Assembly (NCBI RefSeq): GCF_030369675.1
Contig: NZ_CP128477.1
Coordinates: forward strand, 496,001 to 560,000
Origin: Peteryoungia algae
Lineage (GTDB): Bacteria > Pseudomonadota > Alphaproteobacteria > Rhizobiales > Rhizobiaceae
Direction: 5' to 3'
Length of the DNA stretch: 64,000 nucleotides
Shown here one piece after another: positions 20,801 to 28,715 of the stretch (positions are counted from its first letter, which is position 1; every line of letters begins with the position of its first letter). The notes under the pieces were generated by a model. That model had not been told where the DNA came from. It did not search any database and saw only the letters and a list, made by a program, of their open reading frames with translations. The position numbers and the translations under genes were made by a program.

Positions 20801-21313
20801 GCCGATTTCTCGGTCGCGGTGAAGCAGGGTGCTTCGGCCGGTCGTCTCGCCGGCACGGTCATTTCGCGTCAGGAGCGCAAGACCCGCACCGGCAACAAGA
20901 TGGGCATCATCACCTTCTCGGATGCATCCGGACAGTATGAAGCGGTGCTCTTCTCGGAAGGACTGAACCAGTACCGCGATCTGCTCGAACCCGGAAAGTC
21001 GCTGGTGCTGACCGTCCAGGCCGAGGAGCGGCCCGAGGGCATCGGCCTGCGCGTCCAGACAGCCCAGTCACTGGAGGAACAGTCGATCCGCATGCAAAAG
21101 GCCATGCGCGTCTATGTCAGGGACTCCGGTCCCTTGCGCGCGGTGGCAGCCCGCCTCAATGCCCGGGGTGACGGTCTCGTATCCTTCATCGTGATCAAGG
21201 ATGAGGGACAACGCGAGATCGAGGTCGAACTCACAGAACGTTTCCGTATCTCGCCGGAGATCGCAGCTGCCATGCGCTCGACCCCGGGCGTCCTGGATGT
21301 CGAACTCGTATGA
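17813..21313 (+). CDS. dnaE: DNA polymerase III subunit alpha
   Basis: This 1166-aa protein is the catalytic subunit of the replicative polymerase. The N-terminal PHP domain starts with HLRVHSAYSLLEG near residue 22. The polymerase active-site aspartates are in PDFDIDF at residues 427-433. A helix-hairpin-helix region and a C-terminal OB-fold (SGRLAGTVIS-type segment near residue 1005) follow. The length is that of DnaE1, not the shorter mutagenic DnaE2. It lies 116 bp after an SOS-controlled small gene, so some SOS read-through is possible. It ends three bases before a convergent gene. Confidence 0.96.
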   Translation: MGEDSLGTEASGEAGNGPGFVHLRVHSAYSLLEGALPLKKILGKAVADDQPAIAVTDTNNLFVALEFSQKALGDGIQPIIGCQLSIDMEDSTGEKRGGNGHMPDLPAVVVLASDADGYERLVDLVSRAYLGGDAGQPTHVKLSWFEETGTEGLIVLTGAGGGPVDRMLKDGHKAQGESRLLSLKRLFGDRLYVELQRHGEYDRTHERRMVQLAYEHDIPLVATNEAFFPARDDYDAHDALMAVAHNAIVSNDDRFRLTPDHYLKSRADMMKLFADLPEALENSVEIARRCSFVLDTRKPILPRFTGGSDDPEEAEREEALELRRQAEEGLDHRLAALGMAPGYEEQEYRDRLEFELSVIERMKFPGYFLIVADFIKWAKQHDIPVGPGRGSGAGSLVAYALTITDVDPLRFSLLFERFLNPERVSMPDFDIDFCQERREEVIRYVQKKYGREQVGQIITFGSLQARAALRDVGRVLEMSYGQVDKICKLVPNNPANPTPLSKAIEEEPKLQEAAAEEPVVARLLEIAQKIEGLYRHASTHAAGIVIGDRPLSKLVPMYRDPRSDMPVTQFNMKWVEQAGLVKFDFLGLKTLTVLKTAVDFVQEQRGHKVDLAAIPLDDVKTYDMLSRGETVGVFQVESAGMRKALIGMRPDCIEDIIALVALYRPGPMENIPVYNARKHGEEEVASIHPKIDYLLKETQGVIVYQEQVMQIAQVLSGYSLGEADLLRRAMGKKIKAEMDQQSARFVDGAMKNGVSKPQANNIFELLAKFANYGFNKSHAAAYAIVSYQTAYMKAHYPVEFLAASMTLDMSNTEKLVDFRQDAGRLGIEVVPPSVQTSFRHFQTGPNRIYYALAALKGVGEGAVDHIVEVRGDTPFESIEDFCLRIDPKQINRRVFESLIAAGAFDCFGRDRAELVGSIDRIMGYAQRAQENAVSGQSDMFGSGGASGPERIAFAPYTPWLSSEKLMREFQVLGFYLSAHPLDAYRDLLDKLRVQNFADFSVAVKQGASAGRLAGTVISRQERKTRTGNKMGIITFSDASGQYEAVLFSEGLNQYRDLLEPGKSLVLTVQAEERPEGIGLRVQTAQSLEEQSIRMQKAMRVYVRDSGPLRAVAARLNARGDGLVSFIVIKDEGQREIEVELTERFRISPEIAAAMRSTPGVLDVELV

Positions 21314-21316
21314 GGC

Positions 21317-22549
21317 TTATGCGCGCGGCTTCGGCCGCGTCACTGTGATGAAATCCGTGCCGTTTCCGGTTTCCGGGCCAAGCCCCGTGTCCTGGATCGT
21401 GAGCGACGATCCCTCGCTGAGCATGGTTTCGATCCGGGCCCGCAAGTCATCCGGCAGGACGATGCGTGCCAGCGCGGCTTCGGCGGTGAAAACGGCTGGA
21501 TCGTCAGCTGGTATGGTGATGCCGAGCCGCTTCTGTGTGGAGGCCGCCAGATGGTCGTCGAGTGTTACACCGCGCCATTCGGCCTTGCGCTTGAAGCGGT
21601 CAACCGCTGTCGCTTCGAGGAAATGTGTGCCGAGCGCCTTTTCCGGCTCCTTGATGTCGATGGCAGCGGAAAAGAGTGGCTGGAACTTCTGCCGGATCAT
21701 CAACTGTCCCATGGGGGGATGATCTTCCCCAGCCTGGGTGTAGAGCGCCGCGAGGAAAGGTTTCGACAAGATTTCGCCGTCCTTCTCGATGGCGTGTTTC
21801 TCCTTGAAGGCCTTGACCGCCGCAATCGTGCGCGTGCCGAGCAGGCCGTCGGGAACTCCGGCATCGAAACCGACCTTGTTCAGCAGGCGCTGGACGTCGG
21901 TTGCCACGTCACGCTGCGTGCGTCGGGTGATCAGTATCCTGAGCGGTGGCGGTTCCTCTATGCTGAGTTTCGCTTCCGCCCCGCTGCGCGGCAGCACCGC
22001 ATTCATCGCCACTTCCACCGGCTTCAGGTTTGCTTCGACGCGGCCGGGGCGCAGTTCCACATCCGAGAGAAGCCCGCCATCGTCGATCGGCAATCTCGGC
22101 GTGAAGAGATTGGCATGGGTGACCTGCCGCGGCGTCACCGGTTCGTCGGTGATGATCACATGCGCCCCGCGCTCGGTCATCGAGAACAGCGACTTGGCAA
22201 AGCCGTTCGGCAGCCGGACGCAGCCATGCGAGGCCGGGTGGTTCGGAACCTTGCCCTCGTGCAGCGCGATACCGGACCATGTCAGGCGCTGCATGAAGGG
22301 CATGGGCGCGTTCGAATAGAGATTGGACTCGTGATACTTTCGCTTCTCGAGGATCGAGAAGATGCCGGATGGTGTCGTGTGCCCCGGCTTGCCGGTCGAG
22401 ACTTTTGTCGTCGCGACCACCGTATCACCATCATAGACGGTGAGGGTCTGATCCGCCTTGGAGACGAAGATTTGCAAGGGGCCATCTGCGGCAAGCGCGG
22501 TACTGGCCAGGAGGGAAAGACTGAAGGCGACGGCGAAACGCTGGAACAT
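21317..22549 (-). CDS. L,D-transpeptidase (YkuD/ErfK type) with peptidoglycan-binding-like domain
   Basis: This 410-aa exported enzyme is likely to cross-link or modify peptidoglycan, or attach proteins to it. A signal peptide with cleavage near residue 20-21 (ASTALA-ADG) precedes the YkuD domain. The catalytic motif reads HEGKVPNHPASHGCVR, with His97, His108, Cys110 and Arg112. A peptidoglycan-binding-like repeat follows (VQRLLNKVGFDAGVPDGLLG). An upstream ATG exists, but the one at 22549 gives a clean signal peptide. It is convergent with dnaE. Confidence 0.88.
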   Translation of the reverse strand: MFQRFAVAFSLSLLASTALAADGPLQIFVSKADQTLTVYDGDTVVATTKVSTGKPGHTTPSGIFSILEKRKYHESNLYSNAPMPFMQRLTWSGIALHEGKVPNHPASHGCVRLPNGFAKSLFSMTERGAHVIITDEPVTPRQVTHANLFTPRLPIDDGGLLSDVELRPGRVEANLKPVEVAMNAVLPRSGAEAKLSIEEPPPLRILITRRTQRDVATDVQRLLNKVGFDAGVPDGLLGTRTIAAVKAFKEKHAIEKDGEILSKPFLAALYTQAGEDHPPMGQLMIRQKFQPLFSAAIDIKEPEKALGTHFLEATAVDRFKRKAEWRGVTLDDHLAASTQKRLGITIPADDPAVFTAEAALARIVLPDDLRARIETMLSEGSSLTIQDTGLGPETGNGTDFITVTRPKPRA

Positions 22550-22678
22550 GGTCGACCACTTGGAACGCGAGACAAAGCTGCCGAAGTGTATGGGACGATG
22601 TTTAAGAAAAGTTTCGCAGCGGATCGCTGATCGCAAGCCGTCACGCGGCTGTGATCATGTATCCCCAGTTGTTCACAC

Positions 22679-23476
22679 TCATTGCGGCGACAGCGGACGT
22701 GGGCGCAACTGCGGGGACGCGACGGCGAGGAGCAGCGCCGCAATCGGCAGCGAGAAGGCATGGCCGAGATGTTTGAAGCCGAGCGCCCCGATCAATCCAC
22801 CCAGAAAGAACATGCCGATGATCGGCAGGAGAATGCCCAGCTTGCGGACATCGGTCGCAATGGGCGGATGGTGAAGAACGCGTGCAACCACCCCATAGGC
22901 GAGCTTGCCCAGTTCGATCCCGATATCGGTTGTCATACCGGTCAGGTGGGTGGTGCGGATGCGTGCGCCGGAAATCTTGGTGATCGTCGCATTCTGCAGT
23001 CCCATGACGAAGCAGAGCAGTACCGCTGTCACAGATGCGGCGGCAGCGGTCGGCACCACGGCCCCGATCCCGGCAAAGGCAATGAGCAGGCCGGATTCAA
23101 GCGCCAGCGGATAGGCATATTGCTGGCGACGGGCGTGTCGCCTTGCCCAGTTGATCAGGACCGCCGAGCAGGCGGCCCCCAACGTGAAGCTGATCAGGAG
23201 CGCGATGCCCGACCCGACCAGTCCGAAGACACCGAGCGCCAGATTGTCGGCGATCGCAGAGACGATGCCGGTCATATGCGACGTATAGTGGCCGATTGCG
23301 AGAAATCCGCCGGCATTGATGGCGCCGGCCACGAAGGCGAGAATCGCGCCGAGCATCAGATCATTGCGCCCTGTGCGGCGATGCGAGGCCGCGATCCGCA
23401 ACAGCCGCAGCCGTGCCGGCGGGCTGGTGTCCCGGCGGCTAGGATCCCTGCTCTTGCTTGCGGGCGCATCTGTCAC
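22679..23476 (-). CDS. DUF1275 (YoaK) family membrane protein
   Basis: This 265-aa protein has six predicted transmembrane segments and the DUF1275 features GAINAGGFLAIGHYTSHMTG near the N-terminus and GLQNATITKISGARIRTTHL mid-protein. The family's function is uncertain. The chosen start is a GTG at 23476, with AGGAG about 13 bases upstream and a short Arg/Ser-rich N-terminus. It begins eight bases after the dinB stop and is therefore probably co-transcribed with dinB from the LexA-controlled promoter. Confidence 0.78.
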   Translation of the reverse strand: MTDAPASKSRDPSRRDTSPPARLRLLRIAASHRRTGRNDLMLGAILAFVAGAINAGGFLAIGHYTSHMTGIVSAIADNLALGVFGLVGSGIALLISFTLGAACSAVLINWARRHARRQQYAYPLALESGLLIAFAGIGAVVPTAAAASVTAVLLCFVMGLQNATITKISGARIRTTHLTGMTTDIGIELGKLAYGVVARVLHHPPIATDVRKLGILLPIIGMFFLGGLIGALGFKHLGHAFSLPIAALLLAVASPQLRPRPLSPQ

Positions 23477-23484
23477 GGTGCAGT

Positions 23485-24768
23485 CTATCTCCTGGGGGGA
23501 AAGGTGTAGCCTGTCTGAACGGTACCCTTGCCGAACTTGTCGCGCAATTTGTCCATTGCGGCTTCCGCTGCTGCGCGCCGTCCAGCCTGCACGTCGACGA
23601 GATCGGGCGGATCGGCAAGCGCTGGATCCTGGAGGTCGCTCACCCCGATCCCGATCAGCCGAAACCTCGTCCCGTCCGTCTCTTTCTCCAGCAGCGACAT
23701 GCCGGTCCGGAAAATCCGGTCGGCGAGCTGCGTCGGATCGTCGAGCCGCCGGTTGCGGGTACGCAGCTTGAAGTCGGACGTCTTCAGCTTCAGGACAACA
23801 GTCTGGCCCGCAATCTCGTGCCGCTTCAGCCGCCATGCGACTTTCTCGGAAAGCGCGCGCAGATGCACGACGAGGTCGTCGATTCGGTGGATGTCATCGA
23901 AGAACGTCGTTTCGGCCGAGACGCTCTTGGCCGGGTCGTTCGGATGCACGGTGCGATCATCGATACCGCGCGAAAGTCGTGCCAGCCTTTGCCCCATAAT
24001 CCCGTAGCGGCGCATCAGCTCGGTTTCGTCCATGCTCTGCAACTGGCCGATCATGCGAATGCCGTCGGCCTGCAGCGTCGCGGCCAGGGCCTTGCCGACA
24101 CCCCAGATCATCGTCACCGGCTTGTCTGCAAGGAAGGAGAGCGCCTCGGCAGCGCCGATGACGGAAAAGCCGCGTGGCTTCTGCAGGTCGGAAGCGACCT
24201 TGGCCAGGAATTTGCAATAGGATAGCCCGACGGAGACCGTGATGCCGATTTCCTTCTCGATCCGTCCCGCAAGGCGAGCAAGCACCCGTGCCGGCGGCTC
24301 GTGATGCAGGAGTTCGGTGCCCTTGAGATCGAGAAAGGCCTCGTCGATCGAGATCGGCTGCACGAGCGGCGTCAGTTCCTCCATCATGGCCCGGATCTGC
24401 TGGCCAACGTGTGCATATTTCTCCATGTCCGGCCGGATAACCACCGCCTGCGGGCAGGCCTCCAGCGCCTTGAACATCGGCATGGCCGACCGGACGCCGT
24501 GAATGCGAGCGACATAGCAGGCGGTGGAGACGACCCCGCGCTTGCCGCCACCGATGATCACGGGCTTGTCGATGAGCTCAGGATTGTCACGCTTCTCCAC
24601 CGAGGCATAAAAAGCGTCGCAATCGATATGCGCGATCGTAAGGTCGAACAGTTCCGCGTGATAGACGAGGCGGGGACTGCCGCAGGAACGACACCGGCGC
24701 AGACCCTCTGCCTGCCCGGTCAGGCAGTCGCGACAAAAGCCGGTGTGATCATGGGCGGAGCGCATCAT
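23485..24768 (-). CDS. dinB: DNA polymerase IV with N-terminal zinc finger
   Basis: DinB (427 aa) is a Y-family translesion polymerase. The catalytic acidic residues are in [12 protein letters not shown] (Asp49) and SIDEAFLDL (Asp142, Glu143). The little-finger domain is present at the C-terminus. Before the polymerase core there are two CxxC pairs, Cys12/Cys15 and Cys26/Cys29, forming a small zinc ribbon found in the rhizobial form. A LexA box lies six bases upstream of the start codon, so this is an SOS gene. A second ATG one codon in is equally possible. Confidence 0.95.
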   Translation of the reverse strand: MMRSAHDHTGFCRDCLTGQAEGLRRCRSCGSPRLVYHAELFDLTIAHIDCDAFYASVEKRDNPELIDKPVIIGGGKRGVVSTACYVARIHGVRSAMPMFKALEACPQAVVIRPDMEKYAHVGQQIRAMMEELTPLVQPISIDEAFLDLKGTELLHHEPPARVLARLAGRIEKEIGITVSVGLSYCKFLAKVASDLQKPRGFSVIGAAEALSFLADKPVTMIWGVGKALAATLQADGIRMIGQLQSMDETELMRRYGIMGQRLARLSRGIDDRTVHPNDPAKSVSAETTFFDDIHRIDDLVVHLRALSEKVAWRLKRHEIAGQTVVLKLKTSDFKLRTRNRRLDDPTQLADRIFRTGMSLLEKETDGTRFRLIGIGVSDLQDPALADPPDLVDVQAGRRAAAEAAMDKLRDKFGKGTVQTGYTFPPRR

Positions 24769-24773
24769 GGCAG

Positions 24774-24788
24774 GAACAAAGGTTGAAC
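24774..24788 (-). promoter_or_regulatory. LexA box upstream of dinB
   Basis: GAAC-AAAGGTT-GAAC on the + strand (GTTC-N7-GTTC on the gene's strand) is an exact alphaproteobacterial SOS operator. It sits immediately before the dinB start at 24768, within the 69-bp gap after the HAD-like gene, and should repress dinB until DNA damage. Confidence 0.88.
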
Positions 24789-24837
24789 ATTGCCACCATA
24801 GGCCCCGTTCGCGGTGTAGACAAGTGCTGCGACGGTG

Positions 24838-25494
24838 TCAGCCGTGACTTGCCACGTCCTGTGCGGTGAAATGCGACCGGATGAGCTTGGATGCCTGCGG
24901 CCAGTTCTCGACCCGTCGGACGGTCTCGTGCGGATCGGGTGCAAACTGGAAGATCTCGAGTGGTGGTGGAAGATAGACCAGCAGACAGCTGGGTACATGA
25001 TCGCCGACCGAGTGAAGATTGTGGACCATGTCGTCGACGAAGGCGACGGGCAGGGGCCTTTCGCCGTGCAGCTTCGCGACCATCGGCCCCTTCGCCGCTT
25101 CTGTCGCGATCATCGGGAAGGTCAGTGCCATCTGGTCGAGCAGCCGCCGCCGGATCTCGGCATGGCGTGGCGGCATGGCCGTCAGGAAGACGAGATCGGC
25201 CTCAGCGCCGAGCGCGTGCAGGCTGTCAACCGCATCGGCAAACGGCGTCTGCCAGCGTTCCTGCTCGACGAAGAAGTCGTCGATCAGGGCCTTCACAAAA
25301 GGCGCCTCCAGAACCCTGTCGTCCGTGCCGCTCACGATATTGCCGGTGAGCTTGAACGAGCGGGGCAGGAGCCGGTGACCGCGGGTCGCGAGGAACGCCT
25401 CGAATGGGGTCGCGAACTGCAAGACCACGTCGTCCACGTCACAGACGATCAAGGGGCGATCTTTGACTGTGATGTGGTCGATGTCCGTCAGCAT
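24838..25494 (-). CDS. HAD-like protein
   Basis: This 218-aa protein resembles the haloacid dehalogenase superfamily. Motif I is VCDVDD (Asp19, Asp21), a motif II-like TAMPPRH segment lies near residue 105, and VAFVDDM near residue 150 fits motif IV with two Asp. Such proteins are usually phosphatases; the substrate is unknown. The start codon abuts the stop of the upstream DUF3572 gene, so the two are coupled. Confidence 0.7.
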   Translation of the reverse strand: MLTDIDHITVKDRPLIVCDVDDVVLQFATPFEAFLATRGHRLLPRSFKLTGNIVSGTDDRVLEAPFVKALIDDFFVEQERWQTPFADAVDSLHALGAEADLVFLTAMPPRHAEIRRRLLDQMALTFPMIATEAAKGPMVAKLHGERPLPVAFVDDMVHNLHSVGDHVPSCLLVYLPPPLEIFQFAPDPHETVRRVENWPQASKLIRSHFTAQDVASHG

Positions 25495-25790
25495 CAGTAT
25501 TCACCCGAATCGAGGCCTGGTCGAACATAGTGGTGATAGGCCGATACTACGGTTTCGGGTTTCGTCTCGGTGGCAGCACAGAAGGCCATCAGGGTCGGTT
25601 CGTGCTGCATGAGGAATTCGAGCATTCCCGCAAGAAAGCCGGGATCATTCACTGCCTCGCGCAATTGACCTGGCTGTACCCCGGAGAGCGCAAGAAACCG
25701 CGACAGCATCTCGGGTTCATTTGCCAGCCAGCCGAGCACCGCAACCGCCGTCTCTTCGGCGCCAGACGGTATATCTCTGTTTTTCATCAA
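25494..25790 (-). CDS. DUF3572 family protein
   Basis: This 98-aa soluble acidic helical protein has the features AVLGWLANEPEMLSRFLALS and DPGFLAGMLEFLMQHE that I associate with DUF3572, which is restricted to alphaproteobacteria. It has no assigned function. It is divergent from divK across 135 bp and directly precedes the HAD-like gene. Confidence 0.75.
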   Translation of the reverse strand: MMKNRDIPSGAEETAVAVLGWLANEPEMLSRFLALSGVQPGQLREAVNDPGFLAGMLEFLMQHEPTLMAFCAATETKPETVVSAYHHYVRPGLDSGEY

Positions 25791-25925
25791 GTCTTTTCCT
25801 CCGACACCGCCAAATTACCGATTTCGAAACCAAATAGCACTAGCATGCTCGGTGACGGAAGATGCAACTCGCGCCGCGCCCGCCGTTCTGGGCTGCCTGA
25901 ATGCGTGGGACAAAGGACCGGGTGA

Positions 25926-26297
25926 ATGCCGAAAAAGGTTATGATTGTCGAAGACAACGAGCTCAACATGAAGCTCTTCCGCGATCTGATCGAGGCGTCC
26001 GGCTATGAAACGGTGCAGACGCGCAACGGCATGGAAGCGATGGATCTCGCACGCCGCCACAAGCCGGATCTGATTCTCATGGACATCCAGCTTCCCGAGG
26101 TGTCCGGGCTCGAAGTCACCAGATGGCTGAAGGACGATCCGGAACTGCATGTCATTCCCGTCATCGCTGTCACGGCCTTTGCGATGAAGGGCGACGAGGA
26201 GCGCATCCGCCAGGGCGGCTGCGAAGCCTATGTCTCCAAGCCGATTTCGGTGCCGAAATTCATCGAGACGATCAAGACCTATCTCGGGGATGCGTGA
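25926..26297 (+). CDS. divK: Single-domain response regulator DivK
   Basis: DivK (123 aa) is a receiver-only protein that relays phosphate between the PleC/DivJ-type kinases and the CtrA pathway, setting cell polarity and division. The acidic pocket VEDNE and the phospho-acceptor Asp53 in [10 protein letters not shown] are present, as are the conserved Thr (AVTAFAM) and Lys (VSKPI). It is followed by pleD after 12 bp, the conserved divK-pleD operon. Confidence 0.95.
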   Translation: MPKKVMIVEDNELNMKLFRDLIEASGYETVQTRNGMEAMDLARRHKPDLILMDIQLPEVSGLEVTRWLKDDPELHVIPVIAVTAFAMKGDEERIRQGGCEAYVSKPISVPKFIETIKTYLGDA

Positions 26298-26309
26298 GGA
26301 ACAAGTGAC

Positions 26310-27683
26310 ATGACTGCGCGCATTCTGGTCGTCGATGATGTTCCCGCCAATGTGAAGCTGCTCGAAGCGCGGCTCATGGCGGAATATTTCGACGTTCTCA
26401 CCGCGAGCAATGGCCGCGACGCACTCGACATCTGCGACCGGACCCAGGTCGATGTGATCCTGCTCGACATCATGATGCCGGAAATGGACGGCTTCGAGGT
26501 TTGCGAGAGGCTGAAGTCCAGTCCGCGCACGGCTCATATCCCTGTTGTCATGGTCACCGCACTCGATCAGCCATCGGACCGCGTACGCGGCCTGAAGGCC
26601 GGTGCCGACGATTTCCTCACCAAGCCGGTCAACGATCTGCAGCTGATCTCCCGCGTGAAGAGCCTGGTGCGCCTGAAGACGCTGTCCGACGAACTGCGCA
26701 TCCGTCACGACACGACCCGCCAGGCGGGTATGGACGACATTCTGCGGCTTCAGGACGGCCGGCTGGAAGAGCAGGCTCATGTCTTGCTCGTTGATAGCCG
26801 TGCAGCCTCCCAGGAGCGCATCATCAAGTCGCTGAAGCCGATTGCCGAAGTCTTTGCCATGTCCGACCCGCAGGCTGCGGTGTTCGAGGCAGCGGAGAAC
26901 ACCTTCGACCTCATCATCGTCAACTGCAATCTTGAGGATTACGACCCCTTGCGCCTGTGCTCGCAGATCAGATCGCTGGAGCGCACCCGCTTCATTCCGA
27001 TCCTGCTGATCACGGAACAGGGTGACGAGCAGATGATCATCCGCGCGCTTGATCTCGGCGTGAACGACTACATCGTGCGCCCGCTCGATCCAAACGAACT
27101 CATGGCACGCGCCCTGACACAGGTTCGTCGCAAGCGATACAATGATCTCCTGCGCAACAGCGTGCGCCAGACGGTCGAGCTTGCTGTCACAGACGGCCTG
27201 ACCGGGCTGCACAATCGCCGCTATCTCGACACCCAACTGCGCACGCTCTTTGCCCGCGCCAAGGTCCGCGGCCGGCCGCTGACGATCTGCATAACCGATA
27301 TCGACCGCTTCAAGCTGGTGAATGACGGTTACGGACACGATGCCGGAGATGAAGTGCTGAAGGAATTCGCCGGGCGCATCCGTGCGACCGTGCGCGGCGC
27401 CGATCTCGCCTGCCGCTTCGGCGGCGAAGAGTTCGTACTTGTCATGCCCGACACACCGGCAGAAGTGGCAGCAACCGTGGCCGAGCGCTTGCGGGGGATG
27501 ATCGAGGCGCGGCCCTTCCAGCTCCGCTCCGGCGAGACACCGCTGATGCTCACGGCCTCCATGGGCATCGCCACGGTCGGGCCGGGCATCGATACGCCCG
27601 AGCAGCTGCTGAAACAGGCAGACCGTGCACTCTACGAGGCGAAGAATTCCGGCCGGAACCGTGTCGTCGCTGCTGCTGCCTGA
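26310..27683 (+). CDS. pleD: Diguanylate cyclase response regulator PleD
   Basis: PleD (457 aa) makes cyclic di-GMP in response to phosphorylation by polarity kinases. It has an active receiver domain (Asp53 in LLDIMMPEMD) and a second degenerate receiver at about 155-275. A GGDEF domain with the motif GGEEF at residues 371-375 follows. The inhibitory I-site RxxD (Arg362-Asp365) stands five residues before the motif, so feedback inhibition by product is expected. Co-transcription with divK is likely. Confidence 0.96.
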   Translation: MTARILVVDDVPANVKLLEARLMAEYFDVLTASNGRDALDICDRTQVDVILLDIMMPEMDGFEVCERLKSSPRTAHIPVVMVTALDQPSDRVRGLKAGADDFLTKPVNDLQLISRVKSLVRLKTLSDELRIRHDTTRQAGMDDILRLQDGRLEEQAHVLLVDSRAASQERIIKSLKPIAEVFAMSDPQAAVFEAAENTFDLIIVNCNLEDYDPLRLCSQIRSLERTRFIPILLITEQGDEQMIIRALDLGVNDYIVRPLDPNELMARALTQVRRKRYNDLLRNSVRQTVELAVTDGLTGLHNRRYLDTQLRTLFARAKVRGRPLTICITDIDRFKLVNDGYGHDAGDEVLKEFAGRIRATVRGADLACRFGGEEFVLVMPDTPAEVAATVAERLRGMIEARPFQLRSGETPLMLTASMGIATVGPGIDTPEQLLKQADRALYEAKNSGRNRVVAAAA

Positions 27684-28170
27684 CCATCCCTTCGAAATAG
27701 ATCAGTAGTTTCAGCGATGCGCGCCGCTGTCAGCAAAGATTTGCACAGCTTTTTGCGGTCCCAGTTCGGCTATGGATTTGATCAATTCCTGCTGTCATTT
27801 TGAACAGTTACAAATCGACTTATCAACCGATGTCAGAATAGTCTTGCACCAAATGGGGCAGATGCCGGTGCCAGCCACCGGCAACATGCTTGCCCCGGTT
27901 TGTATTTATCTGAATATTAGCGTTCTCTTTGAGGGGGTGACCTAGGTTTGTGTGCTCCATGCTCTATGGAGCTCGTAAAATAGACTTCAGAAGAACTTGA
28001 ATGGACTGGAAGTCATTTCAAGTTTCAATGTGTGTAGTACTGACGATTGTTGCGTAGCGCCAAGTTCAACCTCTCGAGATTTAACCATATTCGTAGGCTG
28101 ATCGGTCCAGCGGTTAATAAAATGTTGATTTTTGTCTCTATTTGGGAGAACTTACACCCAACAGACAAGG
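27684..28170. other. Gene-free AT-richer intergenic stretch after pleD
   Basis: No supported coding frame lies here. Visible elements are a stem-loop CTCCAT-GCTCT-ATGGAG (27955-27971) and a TTAACCAT octamer at 28081-28088 that matches a CtrA half-site. The composition is more AT-rich than the flanking genes. It leads into the structured region and terminator listed separately. Confidence 0.4.
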
Positions 28171-28346
28171 CCTCTTCGGAGGTTCAAGATACCCCATGAT
28201 GCTCAGGTCCGCCGCATCTCCTGGGTCGTGGGGTCGGTCGGTTGGTATGCAACTACAAAACGGTTCCTCGTGCCGTGTTGCATGCCGGCCGACCCCCTAT
28301 TCTAGAAGACACCGGTTTCCGCAAGGAGGCCGGTGTCTTTCGTTTT
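28171..28346 (+). ncRNA. Candidate structured RNA ending in a terminator, pleD-rpmG interval
   Basis: Three successive structures lie on the + strand. The first is a TTCG-tetraloop hairpin (CCTC/GAGG, 28171-28182). The second is a long stem-loop (28230-28296) with about 19 pairs, in which GGGGTCGG.CGG and ATGCAAC pair with GTTGCAT and CCGGCCGACCCC around a 4-nt bulge. The third is a rho-independent terminator (28308-28346). No open frame with a ribosome site explains them. A small RNA or a long pleD 3' UTR are both possible; the 5' end is not determined. Confidence 0.5.
28308..28346 (+). terminator. Rho-independent terminator, + strand
   Basis: GACACCGG pairs with CCGGTGTC around a 14-base loop, followed by TTTCGTTTT. 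Flanking A/T pairs extend the stem to ten. It ends transcription coming from pleD or from the candidate RNA. Confidence 0.75.
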
Positions 28347-28401
28347 GGGCTTGTGACGACAATCTTGAGACGACAATCAAGGGGCGGGGACGAGGCAAAA
28401 G

Positions 28402-28436
28402 AAAAAGGCGCGCCGCAGAAAGCGGCACGCCTTTTT
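28402..28436 (-). terminator. Bidirectional terminator downstream of rpmG
   Basis: AAAAAGGCGTGCCGC pairs with GCGGCGCGCCTTTTT (one G-T pair) across a five-base loop, read on the minus strand just after the rpmG stop. A T-rich end is present on both strands, so it can also stop + strand transcripts. Confidence 0.82.
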
Positions 28437-28457
28437 GGATAATCCGTCGATCAAGTC

Positions 28458-28625
28458 TTACTTGATCTTGGTTTCCTTGAACTCGACATGCTTCTTAGCA
28501 ACCGGGTCGTACTTGGTCTTCGTCATCTTGTCCGTCATGGTGCGGCTGTTCTTCGTGGTAACGTAGAAGAAACCCGTGTCAGCCGTCGACAGAAGCTTGA
28601 TCTTGATGGTTGTAGCCTTGGCCAT
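28458..28625 (-). CDS. rpmG: 50S ribosomal protein L33
   Basis: L33 (55 aa) is a small basic ribosomal protein starting [20 protein letters not shown] and ending with [11 protein letters not shown]. It is of the zinc-independent type, without CxxC pairs. An upstream in-frame start would add 17 residues and is not family-like. It is monocistronic, with a strong terminator 22 bases after the stop. Confidence 0.96.
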   Translation of the reverse strand: MAKATTIKIKLLSTADTGFFYVTTKNSRTMTDKMTKTKYDPVAKKHVEFKETKIK

Positions 28626-28715
28626 GGTCGTCCTGCCTCTAATAAACGAAGCCGTGGACGACCGAACGAGGCCCACGGCAAATCTGGCGCGAAACTACAA
28701 ATCGCGCCCGAAAAG

